Counted from the first letter of the stretch, positions 1-10,622 are shown. The stretch: DNA of 45,315 bases from Bacillus coahuilensis m4-4 (GCF_000171615.1 NZ_ABFU01000003.3:10475-55789), one strand, 5' to 3'. Translations and numbers: made by a program. Notes: a model not told the origin generated them from the sequence alone.

Positions 1-279
1 AACGTTTAGATCATATCGCTCTGCAGCGAGATCTAACACACGCTCATCCACCAGCTCTTGAAGACTCTTCTCTCCCACTTCAGATTCCAACCGATAAAGC
101 CAATCATTTCTTGTAATACGTTCTTCTCCTACAGTGGCAATAACCTCTTCATTTGCAGCTAAAAAGGACTGCTCTTGGATGACTGGATAAGCTTGTAACT
201 GACTAGAAGAGTACCAACCAATTAATGTCACACAATTCGTTAGTAACAATATACCAATGAGCAAGGTTGTTCTCTTCAT
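1..279 (-). CDS. yacD: PrsA-like foldase / peptidyl-prolyl isomerase, N-terminal part (YacD family)
   Basis: Only the first 93 codons lie in the window; the C-terminus is cut off by the left edge. The N-terminus has two or three basic residues followed by a hydrophobic stretch (LLIGILLLTN...), which reads as a signal peptide or membrane anchor. The SurA/PrsA N-terminal type of sequence follows: EEVIATVGEERITRNDW and then ELVDERVLDLAAERY. The catalytic PpiC domain would lie beyond the edge. The start at 279 is preferred over the in-frame ATG at 285 because AAGGGATG then sits at proper spacing. It follows hslO by 9 bp, as yacD does in B. subtilis. The family is clear, but the exact role is inferred. 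Confidence 0.75.
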   Translation of the reverse strand, partial: MKRTTLLIGILLLTNCVTLIGWYSSSQLQAYPVIQEQSFLAANEEVIATVGEERITRNDWLYRLESEVGEKSLQELVDERVLDLAAERYDLNV

Positions 280-288
280 CTTCATCCC

Positions 289-1169
289 TTATTTCGCTTC
301 TTTTTCCAACGCTTCAAGTTCTTCTTTTGAATAATTGTATACTTGGTTACAGAAGTGACACTGAGCTTCTGCAGAGCCTTCTTCCTCTATCATTGATCGA
401 ATTTCATTCGCACCTAATGAAACAATTGCGTCAGCAAAGCGCTCTTTTGAGCAGCGGCATTGGAATGCGACTGGCATCGTATCAAGGATTTTCATCTGAT
501 CTTCACCAAGCAGTTCATATAGAAGCTCTTCTGGTGTTAAACCTTTTTGGATCAGTTCAGAAACAGGAGCGATTGATTTTAAACGCTCTTCAATTTTCAC
601 AATCGTTTCCTCATCCGTATTCGGCAATAGCTGAATGATGAATCCACCAGCAGCAAGAATGGAATTATCCGGGTTTACCAAAACTCCTAGACCAACTGAA
701 GAAGGTACTTGCTCAGATGTTACAAAGTAATACGTAAAGTCTTCCCCAAGCTCACCTGACACAAGAGGTACTTGACCAGAGAATTTCTCTTTTAACCCTA
801 AATCTTTGACGACGGTGATAAAACCATTTTTACCAACAGCGGCCCCAACATTTAGTTTCCCTTCTTGGAAACGTTCTTCAATATGAGTTCGAGGATTGGC
901 AACATATCCGCGCACTTCCCCTTTTGCATTACTATCAATAATCATGTGACCGAGTGGACCGTCGGCTTCTATTTTAATGGTAATAAGGTCATCACCCTTC
1001 ATCATGGCACCCATCATAACGCCTGCTGTCATGGAACGACCTAACGCAGCCGATGCCGTTGGCCATGTTTGGTGGCGTTTTGTGCCTCCCCTACAGTATC
1101 TGTTGTTCGTACAGCGTATGCTCTAACCTTGCCATCAAAAGCAAGTGCCCTTACTAAATAATCTGACAT
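289..1169 (-). CDS. hslO: Redox-regulated chaperone Hsp33 (frameshifted as sequenced)
   Basis: Hsp33 is a cytosolic holdase activated by oxidative unfolding. The zinc-binding cysteines are visible near the C-terminus as CxC and CxxC (about residues 238, 240, 271 and 274). The start at 1169 ([20 protein letters not shown]) has a good Shine-Dalgarno (AAAGGAG) inside the end of coaX. That frame runs into a stop after about 40 codons, whereas the rest of the protein continues in another frame from about position 1077 to 289. Adding one T to the T4 run at 1078-1081 (plus strand) joins the two parts into a protein of about 293 residues, close to the usual length. I treat it as one gene with a single-base deletion, probably a sequence error. 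Confidence 0.9.
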
Positions 1170-1171
1170 TC

Positions 1172-1954
1172 TTATTCTCCTTTACTAATCCCTTGATTAC
1201 GCTCATAGATTAAACGCAATCCTTTTAATGTTAAGAACGGATCGACTACATCAATCTCTTCTGATTCCTCAGCAATCAATGTGGCTAATCCTCCTGTTGC
1301 AATGACTAACGGTACTTCTTTGCTTTGCTTTTTCATTTTCGAAACAATACCATCAACCTGTCCTACATAGCCATATAATATACCAGCTTGCATAGCAGCA
1401 ACCGTACTTTTCCCAATGATGCTATCCGGTTTCGCTATTTCAATTCTAGGTAGCTTTGCTGCTTTCGAATAGAGGGCTTCTGTTGATATATTTATTCCCG
1501 GGGCAATAGCGCCTCCCATATATTCTTTGTTTTCATTCACAAAGCAATACGTCGTCGCTGTCCCAAAATCCACAATAATAAGAGGACCACCGTACTCAGC
1601 TGTGCCTGCCACCGCATTCACAATACGGTCTGCTCCCACTTCTTTCGGATTATCATATTTAATGTTTAATCCCGTTTTCACACCAGGACCCACTACAATT
1701 GGTTTTAATTTAAAATACTTTTCACACATACGCTCTAGTGAAAACATAATAGGTGGAACCACAGAGGAAATAATGACTCCTTCAAAATCTTCAAAGCGAA
1801 GGTTTACATGAGTAAAAAGTTCTTTAATCATCATCCCGTACTCGTCTTCACTTTTAAAACGATTCGTTTCCATTCTCCAGTGATACGTTAATTCTCCGTT
1901 GTTATATACCCCTAATACAATATTCGTATTGCCTACATCTAATACAAAAATCAT
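1172..1954 (-). CDS. coaX: Type III pantothenate kinase
   Basis: CoaX phosphorylates pantothenate, the first step of coenzyme A synthesis. The N-terminal phosphate-binding motif DVGNTN is present at about residues 6-11. [10 protein letters not shown] and the ASKHA-fold segment VDFGTATTY are conserved. I place the start at the ATG at 1954 ([11 protein letters not shown]), giving 260 residues. An upstream GTG at 1969 is in frame but has no ribosome site, whereas GGTGG precedes the ATG. The stop codon lies 2 bp before the hslO start, and the hslO ribosome site overlaps the coaX end, so the two are probably translated from one message. Identification is firm. Confidence 0.93.
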   Translation of the reverse strand: MIFVLDVGNTNIVLGVYNNGELTYHWRMETNRFKSEDEYGMMIKELFTHVNLRFEDFEGVIISSVVPPIMFSLERMCEKYFKLKPIVVGPGVKTGLNIKYDNPKEVGADRIVNAVAGTAEYGGPLIIVDFGTATTYCFVNENKEYMGGAIAPGINISTEALYSKAAKLPRIEIAKPDSIIGKSTVAAMQAGILYGYVGQVDGIVSKMKKQSKEVPLVIATGGLATLIAEESEEIDVVDPFLTLKGLRLIYERNQGISKGE

Positions 1955-2055
1955 CCAAATCCACCACACTCATCTAAATGTTCATTAATGCCACCATCAT
2001 ACCATTATATGTTTAAAAAAAGAACCAAGACGCCCAATCTCATGAAATTTCACAG

Positions 2056-2083
2056 AAAAAAGGTACCCATTCTGGGCACCTTT
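2056..2083 (-). terminator. Intrinsic terminator after ftsH
   Basis: On the minus strand a 10-bp stem (AAAGGTGCCC / GGGTACCTTT, with one G-U pair) and a 5-nt loop are followed by a run of T. It lies 5 bp after the ftsH stop codon. Confidence 0.85.
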
Positions 2084-2087
2084 GTGA

Positions 2088-4032
2088 TTATGCTTTTGGT
2101 GACTCATCGTCCGAAGATGGAGTTTCTGCATCCTCTTTCTTTTGGATGTTTACTTTTACACCATCTACTGAATCTGAATCAGATGTACTTACTTTGCGCT
2201 CTGGAAGTGTTCCTTGTTCATGTAAATGCTTAATTTGCTGAGCATCTAATGTTTCTACTTCAAGAAGCGTATTGGCAATAAGGTTTAGCTTATCTTTGTG
2301 CTCTGTCAAGATTTGCTTCGCACGTTCGTAGCTTTCCTTAATAATGCGTTGAATTTCTGTGTCGATGTCATACGCAATTTTATCGGAGTAGTTTTGTTCG
2401 CTGTTAATGTCGCGACCTAAGAACACTTGACCACCCTGCGCTTGACCGAACTGAAGTGGTCCAAGCTTATCACTCATACCGTATTCTGTTACCATCTTAC
2501 GCGCAATATTCGTCGCACGCTGGAAGTCATTGTGAGCACCAGTCGATACTTCACCAAACGTAATTTCTTCTGCGACACGGCCTCCTAGTAATCCTACGAT
2601 CTTATCTAGTAGTTCCGGTTTTGTCATAAAGTAACGATCTTCTTTTGGAAGCATAACGGCATATCCGCCCGCTTGACCACGAGGGACAATCGTAACTTTG
2701 TGGACCATTTCGGCTTCGTCTAAGATTAAACCAATCACCGTATGACCAGCCTCATGGAACGCAACAATATTACGTTCTTTTTTAGAAACCACTCGACTCT
2801 TTTTAGCAGGACCTGCAATAACACGGTCTGTTGCTTCATCGATGTCTGTCATATCTACTTTTTTCTTTATTTTGACGAGCAGCTACAAGAGCAGCTTCAT
2901 TTAATAAGTTCTCAAGATCCGCACCAGAGAAGCCAGGCGTTCTCATGGCGATGGCCTTTAAGTCAACATGCTCATCTAACGGTTTGTTACGAGCGTGAAC
3001 TTTAAGGACCGCTTCACGACCATTTACATCTGGGCGATCTACTGTAATTTGACGGTCAAAACGTCCTGGACGTAATAATGCTGGGTCTAGAATATCTGGG
3101 CGGTTCGTTGCTGCAACAATAATGATTCCTTCATTCGCACCAAAACCATCCATTTCAACAAGGAGCTGATTTAAGGTTTGCTCCCTCTCATCGTGACCTC
3201 CACCTAATCCGGCACCACGTTGACGTCCAACTGCATCAATTTCATCAATAAAGATAATACAAGGCGCATTCTTCTTCGCATTTTCGAATAGATCACGTAC
3301 ACGAGACGCCCCTACCCCAACGAACATTTCTACGAAGTCAGAACCTGAAATGGAGAAGAATGGTACTCCTGCTTCTCCTGCTACTGCTCTAGCAAGTAAA
3401 GTTTTACCTGTCCCTGGAGGTCCTACTAATAGTACCCCTTTTGGAATACGAGCACCTAGCTCAGCGAATTTACGAGGGTCTTTTAAGAACTCAACAACCT
3501 CAACAAGTTCCGCTTTTTCTTCATCGGCACCTGCTACATCTTTAAAGCGAACTTTTTTCTTTTCTTCGCTATATAGCTTCGCTTTACTCTTACCGAAGTT
3601 CATCACTCGGCTTCCTCCACCTTGAGCTTGGTTCAATAGGAAGAAGAATAAAATAAAGATAATGATGAAAGGAATAATGGTCGTTAAGAACGATACCCAA
3701 CCATTTGCTTCATCTGCTGGTAATGTTTCAACTTTGATGTTTTGTTCCTTCGCAAGGCTGTAGAAGTCTTCTACAACTCCAGATGCAGGAATTAGGTTTG
3801 TAATGAATAACTCCCCTTCTTCTGCGCCTTTCATTTTTCCGACAACCTCATAAACCCCTCGCTCAGGCTGAACAGTAAAGCTTTCCACCTCACCGTTTAC
3901 AACAGCTTGTTCAAACTCTGTAGTGCTTATGTTCTTAGTCGGATTAGCACCGCTATTAAAATAGCTGACCACTCCGATAATCACAAGAAATATTAATAGA
4001 TAAAAAAAGGTGTTTCTAATAATTCGATTCAT
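2088..4032 (-). CDS. ftsH: ATP-dependent membrane metalloprotease FtsH (frameshifted as sequenced)
   Basis: FtsH is a membrane-bound AAA+ protease. Two hydrophobic segments (about residues 7-26 and 112-135) flank an extracytoplasmic domain. The AAA domain has Walker A GPPGTGKT (about 205), Walker [10 protein letters not shown] and the second region of homology ([20 protein letters not shown]). The zinc-protease motif HEAGH is near residue 426. The reading frame breaks at NKEK (plus-strand T6 at 2859-2864). Removing one base restores [17 protein letters not shown] and gives about 647 residues, close to the family length. The start has a strong GGGAGGAGGTAAGGG leader. In B. subtilis ftsH is needed for efficient sporulation but is not essential, so a real knockout cannot be excluded, although a homopolymer error is likelier. 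Confidence 0.93.
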
Positions 4033-4069
4033 CCCTTACCTCCTCCCACGGTCAAAAACTACATCAAAT

Positions 4070-4105
4070 AGTATCATACTGATTCTCGTGGTTTCAATTA
4101 TTTCC
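4070..4105 (-). promoter_or_regulatory. Probable sigma-A promoter of ftsH
   Basis: On the minus strand TTGAAA is followed after about 17-18 bp by GATACTAT, about 45-50 bp ahead of the ftsH ATG. The -35 fits well and the -10 is only fair. Confidence 0.5.
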
Positions 4106-4149
4106 ATGCGGGTGACTGGCTTTTTCCATTATACTCTAGTAGACGTCTA

Positions 4150-4695
4150 TTATTCTCCTGTAGAGTATACTTCTGGCTTTAATACTCCGATATAAGGTAG
4201 ATTGCGGTACTTCTCGATGTAATCTAAGCCGTAGCCAACGACGAACTCATCTGGAACGATAAATCCTACATAGTCCGCTTCGATATCCGCTTTTCTACCA
4301 GATGGTTTGTCTAATAAAGTAACAATTTTAATGGACTTTGCTTTTCTGTAGCGGAACAACTCAGCTAAATAGCTAAGCGTTAAACCGGAATCAATAATAT
4401 CCTCAACAATTAGGATATCGCGACCTTCTACTTTTGTATCTAGGTCTTTTACGATTTTCACTTCACCTGTTGATACAGTAGAAGCACCGTAGCTAGACAC
4501 GTCCATAAAGTCCATTTCAAGATACGCGTCTACACGTTTTAGAAGATCACCCATAAAAGGCATAGCACCTTTTAATACGCACACAACTAATGGAAATTTA
4601 TCTTGATAATCATCCGTTAATTGTGCCCCAAGTTCTCTAATCTTTCCTTGAATTTCTTCCTCTGAAAATAATACCTTTTCGATATCTTGTTTCAT
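4150..4695 (-). CDS. hpt: Hypoxanthine(-guanine) phosphoribosyltransferase
   Basis: This enzyme salvages hypoxanthine and guanine to IMP and GMP using PRPP. The PRPP-binding motif [11 protein letters not shown] is clear at about residues 94-104, and the N-terminal substrate loop [11 protein letters not shown] is present. Its 181 residues are about the family length. It lies between tilS and ftsH in the same orientation, the usual Bacillus order, where it is co-transcribed with tilS. The ATG has a G-rich ribosome site (AGGGGGCAGCAG). Confidence 0.95.
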   Translation of the reverse strand: MKQDIEKVLFSEEEIQGKIRELGAQLTDDYQDKFPLVVCVLKGAMPFMGDLLKRVDAYLEMDFMDVSSYGASTVSTGEVKIVKDLDTKVEGRDILIVEDIIDSGLTLSYLAELFRYRKAKSIKIVTLLDKPSGRKADIEADYVGFIVPDEFVVGYGLDYIEKYRNLPYIGVLKPEVYSTGE

Positions 4696-4719
4696 CTTAA
4701 CTGCTGCCCCCTAGAAGAT

Positions 4720-6090
4720 TTACTGATAGAGTAGATGAAGATCCTTCTTGCTAGTCGGAGAATCATAAATGTTGACTGATTTTCGAATACCGGGGATCCA
4801 AAGTAGCTTGCCCGTTTGATCAAAGATTAATGGCCACGTATTACGTAAAGATATCGGTACTTTTTCATCAATAAAGATATCTTTCACCTTTTTACTTCCA
4901 TTCAAACCTTTCACCTGCATTCGATCGCCAGGCTTTCGTGAACGTATGACTAGTGGCAAAGAAATTTCTTCCGGTTTTAAATAAACACCACTCTGTTTGA
5001 CTCCTTCTGTTATAGCAAGAGAGAGCACTTTCCCATCTGTTAAGGAAATGGTTTCTCCTACTCCTAGCTCCCTTTCATCATCGATTCGTTTAGTAGTAGA
5101 AGAGAAAGAAAAAATAAGGCAGTTATACGATTTCTCCACTGTTAACTTGCGAGGAAAATCCAGTGAGCCTGAAGGGTGTGGTTTAGATATAAGATCTAAC
5201 ACATCATCAATATGTATAGCCGACAGAGTAAGTGGCTTATGTTGATAAAGATAGTTTAATATTAGATGAATCCCTCTCCTTTGTAAAGGCAGAGGCATTG
5301 AACGATAGGCATCAATTTGTAGTTCTACACGATTCTCTCCAAAATATGTACATTTCTTCACGTTTAAAGAAGTTAACTCCCATAAATAGTCATCATCTTC
5401 CCTCTGTTCTTTTGAAAACCTCAGAAAATGTTCATGAACTTTTGGGTTTTCAGACTTTAAAAATGGTAGGGTATGTAATCTAAACCGATTTCTCGTGTAA
5501 TCCTCTTTTTGATTACTAGGGTCTTCTCTATACGGTATACGATGATGTTGTACAAACGAATAAATGTCATCTTTCGTAAGAGGTAAGAGTGGGCGAATGA
5601 GAGGATATCCATGAAAATCACGTGTAATAGGAATTCCGTATCCCTTCGATGTACCACCTCTTGTTAATCCCATTAATACCGTTTCAACTTGATCATCACC
5701 GTGTTGTCCTAATGCTAGAACGGTTGCCTTGACCGCCTTGAGTGTTTCTAAAAAAGCACCGTATCTCATGTCCCGCGCAACTTGCTGCAGGCTTCCTTTT
5801 TGGGCAGTTAAAGCATGCTTAACATTTACCTGCTTACCTACAAAAGAAATTCCATGCTGCTCACAATACGCCCGTACAAATTCTAAATCCTGATAAGATT
5901 CCTCCCCCCTTAACATATGGTCCACTGTTACAACGGTAATTTTTAATTCCTTTTCTTTTTGCAAGGCCATCAGCATAGATAGAAGCATCATGGAATCCGC
6001 TCCACCTGAAACACCCACGAGAACATGTTCCTCGCCCATTAATAGGCGCTCCTTATCTATGAACTGGCGCACTTTCATTTCACTATTCAC
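4720..6090 (-). CDS. tilS: tRNA(Ile)-lysidine synthase
   Basis: TilS makes lysidine at C34 of tRNA-Ile(CAU), so that it reads AUA; the gene is normally essential. The N-terminal PP-loop ATP-binding motif SGGADS sits at about residues 29-34. DHMLRGEES and the GQHGDDQVET segment follow. The C-terminal TilS domain contains RSRKPGDRM and KKVKDIFIDEKVP. The start is a GTG at 6090, chosen because TAGGAGAATAG lies 8 nt upstream; the in-frame ATG at 6078 is too far from it. It encodes 456 residues. It ends 24 bp before hpt, consistent with one operon. Confidence 0.94.
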   Translation of the reverse strand: MNSEMKVRQFIDKERLLMGEEHVLVGVSGGADSMMLLSMLMALQKEKELKITVVTVDHMLRGEESYQDLEFVRAYCEQHGISFVGKQVNVKHALTAQKGSLQQVARDMRYGAFLETLKAVKATVLALGQHGDDQVETVLMGLTRGGTSKGYGIPITRDFHGYPLIRPLLPLTKDDIYSFVQHHRIPYREDPSNQKEDYTRNRFRLHTLPFLKSENPKVHEHFLRFSKEQREDDDYLWELTSLNVKKCTYFGENRVELQIDAYRSMPLPLQRRGIHLILNYLYQHKPLTLSAIHIDDVLDLISKPHPSGSLDFPRKLTVEKSYNCLIFSFSSTTKRIDDERELGVGETISLTDGKVLSLAITEGVKQSGVYLKPEEISLPLVIRSRKPGDRMQVKGLNGSKKVKDIFIDEKVPISLRNTWPLIFDQTGKLLWIPGIRKSVNIYDSPTSKKDLHLLYQ

Positions 6091-6155
6091 TAGTCTATTC
6101 TCCTAATGCTAGAGTTATTCCCTCTTCATCAAGAGGAAATAATGGTATGAAAAGA

Positions 6156-7160
6156 TTATAACAATTCCCCGTAAATATATAAAAGATAAAGAACAGACAT
6201 AATAGAAAGAACTAAAACCGTTTCTGTCATAGCCCCTCGTTTTTGCCTTGTACTCCTGCGCTCCTGTCTAGTTGGTGCCGAATTCCTCTGGTTCGTAGGA
6301 GCCGACACCTGCGCATGGTGTACTTTTCTCACCTTTCGGTCATGGTCTTGCTTTTTTTGGACAATCTGAAGAAGGTCTTGTCGCATCGTTTTCGCCGTAG
6401 AGTATCGCCCCTGAAGTCCATTTAGCATCCATTTTTTATATGGATGTAATTCTTGCTTCTGGTCAATCGCCCTTTCTAATTGCGATAAGCCCATCTCCTT
6501 CCTTTGAAATCTTGTAGGATAAGCTGTATTGAGGAAAATCATAGAAACAGCAAACAAATCATATGTCGGCTCAGCTTTTCTAGACCCCATCCCCCAGTAG
6601 CCACGGTCGAAAAACTCCGTAAACTCTTTAATCGCTCTTCCTTGTTGTGTCGTTCCACCAACGTCAATACAGCGTATTTTGACTGGATGATGAGAGATGA
6701 TTAAATTTTCCGGCTTCAAATCACCAAATACCCATCCGTTCTGATGGAGTGAATCGAGATTGGATAACAATTGTAAAATAAGAATAGGAGACCAAGTGGC
6801 CCCCCTCATTCGAATAAAATCTAGAAGATCCGGCCCATGAATATATTCCATGACATAAAATGAAAAGGTCTTTCCATTCCACAGCAAATCATCGACATCC
6901 ACTAACTCTGGACCTAAAACCGATTTTTTATCTTTTGAAAAAGCTTTCAGCACATTAACCTCAGAAGTAATCGTGTAGCTCGTATCACTTACTTTTAAGG
7001 CTTGTCTTTCTCCTTTTTCATCCTTCACCAAAAATACAGTACCGTTTGCTCCGTATCCCAGCTCTTTCAGTATCCAATAAGACTGATGATGCCACTTTCC
7101 TCTAATGTGTGTCCCTGGTGGGAAATTAAATGGTTTCTTCAAAGTAGGATTCATCATCAT
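6156..7160 (-). CDS. yabT: Membrane-anchored Hanks-type serine/threonine kinase YabT
   Basis: A eukaryotic-like protein kinase of 334 residues. It has a glycine loop (LGYGANGTVFLV) and a likely ATP lysine in QALKVSD. The catalytic loop is GDLKPENLI, where Gly replaces the usual Arg/His, and the metal motif is DVG rather than DFG. The last 20 or so residues (VLVLSIMSVLYLLYIYGELL) form one C-terminal membrane segment after a basic linker. In B. subtilis YabT is made during sporulation and phosphorylates RecA and other DNA-associated proteins. The start lies within the last 35 bp of yabS (three consecutive ATGs; 7160 fits AGGAG best), which suggests translational coupling. Confidence 0.88.
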   Translation of the reverse strand: MMMNPTLKKPFNFPPGTHIRGKWHHQSYWILKELGYGANGTVFLVKDEKGERQALKVSDTSYTITSEVNVLKAFSKDKKSVLGPELVDVDDLLWNGKTFSFYVMEYIHGPDLLDFIRMRGATWSPILILQLLSNLDSLHQNGWVFGDLKPENLIISHHPVKIRCIDVGGTTQQGRAIKEFTEFFDRGYWGMGSRKAEPTYDLFAVSMIFLNTAYPTRFQRKEMGLSQLERAIDQKQELHPYKKWMLNGLQGRYSTAKTMRQDLLQIVQKKQDHDRKVRKVHHAQVSAPTNQRNSAPTRQERRSTRQKRGAMTETVLVLSIMSVLYLLYIYGELL

Positions 7161-7863
7161 GACTCAACAAACTCCTAAAGGAACGCTTTTTCTTGAAATG
7201 ACCTATAGCTTCTTGTATAGCAGGACCGGTTGGTGTTATTCCTCCAGGCTTTAGCTTCGAAAAGACAGAAGTTAGGGATTCCAATTTTGGTGTCCAATCT
7301 AATAATCTTTCTACCTCTTGGTTTTTCCCAGGAAATATAAAGACAGAAAATTTATTTTCTCCCATTCTAGCATTTAAGCTAAGAGACAAATCTAAAAGTG
7401 CCTCTTTCACCATTGGAAGCTTATGCTTCATGCTCGCGCTTGTATCTACTAGTATGAGCACCTCCATACTAACCGATTCTCCCAATTCATCGACAACCTC
7501 CATTACCTCTCCGCGTTTTTCTGGAGGTAATTCTTCCACTGTAGAAGATTTCCCTAGAATACTCTTTAACTGCTGATTCACCACCCCATGTAACGTTTGA
7601 GTCATTGCTTTTCTTGTGACCATCTGCACAGTCTGTGATAAATTTTTCGCATAGACAATTTGGCTCACTCCACCCCCTGATGTCGCAATCCCTTCAATTT
7701 CACTCATGCCCTTTTCATCAATTGTATCGTTATCCATTACACCTATAACATTAATCGTTAAACCTTGTTCATAAGCAAGCGCCGCCATAGCCACAGGATC
7801 TCCACCTGAATTGGAGCACCCATCCGTTAGTAATAAAATTTGTTTGATGGTACCTACACTCAT
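7126..7863 (-). CDS. yabS: VWA-domain protein YabS
   Basis: A 245-residue protein with a von Willebrand factor A domain. The metal-ion-dependent adhesion motif DTSAS is in the middle of the protein, after a segment LILV. An earlier piece, LLLTDGCSNSGG, resembles the end of a VWA fold. It sits between spoIIE and yabT in the same order as in B. subtilis. No enzyme activity is evident; partnership with the neighbouring kinase YabT and phosphatase SpoIIE is inference from gene order only. The start is preceded by GGAGGGG. Confidence 0.85.
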   Translation of the reverse strand: MSVGTIKQILLLTDGCSNSGGDPVAMAALAYEQGLTINVIGVMDNDTIDEKGMSEIEGIATSGGGVSQIVYAKNLSQTVQMVTRKAMTQTLHGVVNQQLKSILGKSSTVEELPPEKRGEVMEVVDELGESVSMEVLILVDTSASMKHKLPMVKEALLDLSLSLNARMGENKFSVFIFPGKNQEVERLLDWTPKLESLTSVFSKLKPGGITPTGPAIQEAIGHFKKKRSFRSLLSHDDESYFEETI

Positions 7864-7935
7864 CTTTTTCCCCTCCTAATTTGCGAGTTGTTACCATCCT
7901 CGTCAAATAATCGAGAAAATATACGAGCTTTTCAG

Positions 7936-10428
7936 CTAAGAAATTTTACTCTTCTGAAAAGAATATTGATTAGCTGGAATGTTTGCCCACCTTGGTGTAT
8001 TATGATCAATCCTTGTCACCAGTACCGTCATATCATCTTCTATATCACCGGACCTTGAACGAATAACCTCCTCCATAATAATGTCTGCAATATCCTGAGG
8101 GTCACTTGTTTCAATTTCTGCAATCTTGCGTTTGATCCACATTTCATAATTCTCCACATGCTTAGGTCCCTCAAAGATTCCATCACTCATCATGACTAAT
8201 ATGTCGCCAGCCTTTAATTGCTCGGATACAATTTCAACATCAAACTCATAAAAGATACCCATCGGTAAATTTCCAGACTCTACCTTTACCATCTTACTTC
8301 CCCTTTTAATAAAGCTAGGTGAAGATCCAACCTTTAAAAACCGTGAAGAAGCATCATGTAAATCAATAATGGCTAAATCTAGCGTAGAGAAAATTTCATC
8401 CGTGGTTCGTAACGAAAGAATGGAATTAACAGACTTAATGGCTACTTTTTCTTTAATACCTGACTGTAAAATTTGTTGAAGAAGTCTCAAGGTCTCATTA
8501 CTTTCACTATGAGCACGCTCACCATTCCCCATTCCATCACTAATCGCCACCGCATACTTCCCAGCCCCAAGCTCAATCATCGAATAACTATCTCCTGATA
8601 TTAATCCTCCATCCTTTGCAGCGTTCGCCACTCCTGTCGTAATTTTGAAATTTTGGGCAGATCCGAATATATACCGTGTCGGACCCGTCGCAAATTCTGT
8701 TTTTTCAATTTTGCTAATGATAATGGTCTCTCCTAAAATTTCCGATAGCATCGGAGCGACTAGTTTTTCTCCCATCCCGTGCTGGTCTGTATAAGGAATC
8801 GTCACTTCAATATCCACATTCCCTTTATCTAAACTGTAAATTTCCACCCGCTCAACATCGACACCAAACGTTGAAAAGTTATGCAATATTTCTTCTTCTA
8901 AAGCATAATGATTCTCCTGTTCCTTTTGAATCTCCTGTGCGAAATCGTTCATGACTTCTGATACACCTTTTAACTGCTCTGAAACAAGTTTTCGACTCTC
9001 CTTTACTTGCTGCTTTAATTTAATATTCGCTTGATAAAATGTTAGCTCCTTCGATATCGCCTGAAGAACCTGTTGACTCCTCGAGCACTTTGCTTTTAAA
9101 TCCTTATGGAGCTTAGGGGTGAGCGGGACGGGCCCGTTCTCATATTCATGTATAACATCCTTCATCACATTGTACGTTTCATCAAAGTTCCTCACCCAGC
9201 AATGCTCCTTTTTAAAACACGTTTGGCACGTCTTTTCTGTCACATTGCTTAGTAAGAAATCAATTTCTCGCTCCTCCTCTAATTCGTCTTTCCCATGCTC
9301 TAATTGATCGAAGCTCTTCGCCAGAGCTTGAAAGACGGTACCAAATTGAGCTACTCTACTAGACGTAACGTCCCGAATCTTGCTCAAATACTGATGCTGC
9401 TCCTGATAATTCTCTGCCGTTCCTGGAATATGCTTGGCGAGGTTTTGAGTTAAGAATGTTGGGGTAAGGAATAAGAGAAGAGCTGCAACCCCAGATTCGA
9501 TTAATGTCGGTAAAATGTTGCCACTACTATCACCGTACATGGCCATAAGTAAGGTGGCAATCACTAATCCACTAGCTACCCCTAGTTTTTTCCCTTCTTT
9601 CATTAAACCGCCGAGTAAACCAGCAAATGCTAACAAACTAAGCTGATACAGTGAAGTGACATTCGCTAAACTAAAAATTAACCCTGTCACGACACCTACC
9701 GTCGACCCGACAGTAGCACCCGCTACAAAAGCAAATAAAATCACTAAATATCTAGATAATATATGCTCTACGGATAGGTCATACATCGACCATCCAATCG
9801 TTCCGGTTAAAACTGAGCTCAAAAGAATCACTAAGCTCACAACTTCTTCCGTTTTTAAGGTATTTTTTTGTTTTCTTGATGGATAAAAGGGGAATACTCT
9901 GCATAAATATGAGAGTAAGAATAAAGGCAAGAGAAGCTTCTAATCCTGAAATCAGCCCATCATAAATGGTCAGCTGAAAACCGGCATCAAGGTAAAGGGT
10001 AGTTAATTTAGAAAAAAGACAACAATAAATGTTATATAGGGCAAGGCATACACATTTTCCTTTCTAAGTTTTGCCGTCGCCTTATACAACCCAATAAAAA
10101 AGAGGGCCGCAGAAAATGTATAGACCATTGATTGAAACGATAGGGTTAATGATCCTAGAAGTAGTCCAACAAGTGCAATAGGTGATTGATTCCGCTTCAT
10201 TACAAATACCGCTGCAAAATACGGCAGGGCAAAAGGAGCTAAATGAGTCAAAATCAGCGCTCTACCAAGCAGTAATCCGACAACAAATAAAAGCAATCCT
10301 TTTTGGAATAATAACCACTCTAGCTTCAACTGCATCTTTTTGATAGAAGGCTTCTCCTTTTCTGATGCTGCTCCAAATCCCATATTCTTCTCCATCGGCA
10401 TATAACCAGCGTTCACTTTCCCCATCAT
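7936..10428 (-). CDS. spoIIE: Stage II sporulation protein E, PP2C phosphatase (two frameshifts as sequenced)
   Basis: SpoIIE dephosphorylates SpoIIAA in the forespore, activating sigma-F, and takes part in polar septation. The N-terminal third is strongly hydrophobic with several membrane spans. The middle contains CxxC-type pairs (CQTCFKKEHC). The C-terminal PP2C domain has ISDGMGNG, MSDGIFEG and DDMTVLV. As sequenced, the frame is lost between a T6 run (plus A6 at 10012-10017, one base short) and an A7 run (plus T7 at 9863-9869, one base too many). The two errors cancel, and about 48 residues between them read correctly in the third frame (LTLIFMQSIPLL...). Corrected length is 830, against 827 in B. 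subtilis as I recall it. The start has GGGGGAG 6-8 nt upstream. Confidence 0.93.
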
Positions 10429-10461
10429 TTAACACTCCCCCAATTACATTTAGTACCACTA

Positions 10462-10494
10462 ATTATAAAAGGACAATTCTTAAAACATTGTCAC
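10462..10494 (-). promoter_or_regulatory. Putative spoIIE promoter with long spacer
   Basis: On the minus strand TATAAT is preceded by TGACAA/GTGACA at a spacing of 20-21 bp. Known spoIIE promoters are Spo0A-activated sigma-A promoters with an unusually wide spacer. A degenerate Spo0A-like box (AGTCGAT) lies further upstream near 10530. This is read by eye and is only moderately supported. Confidence 0.5.
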
Positions 10495-10622
10495 AATTAC
10501 AGGACGAGCAGTAAAAATAAATCGACTAACTTCTAGGCATACTGTGTAATATTCTGAATATTCAACGCATTTTCATCATATTACGACCCCTTCTTCCTTC
10601 TCTAATAACTTTCAAAAATATA

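Noticed and set aside
289..1032. Shorter hslO starting at an internal ATG at 1032
   Set aside because: The conserved N-terminus is present upstream in another frame; the internal ATG only appears to be a start because of the one-base deletion.
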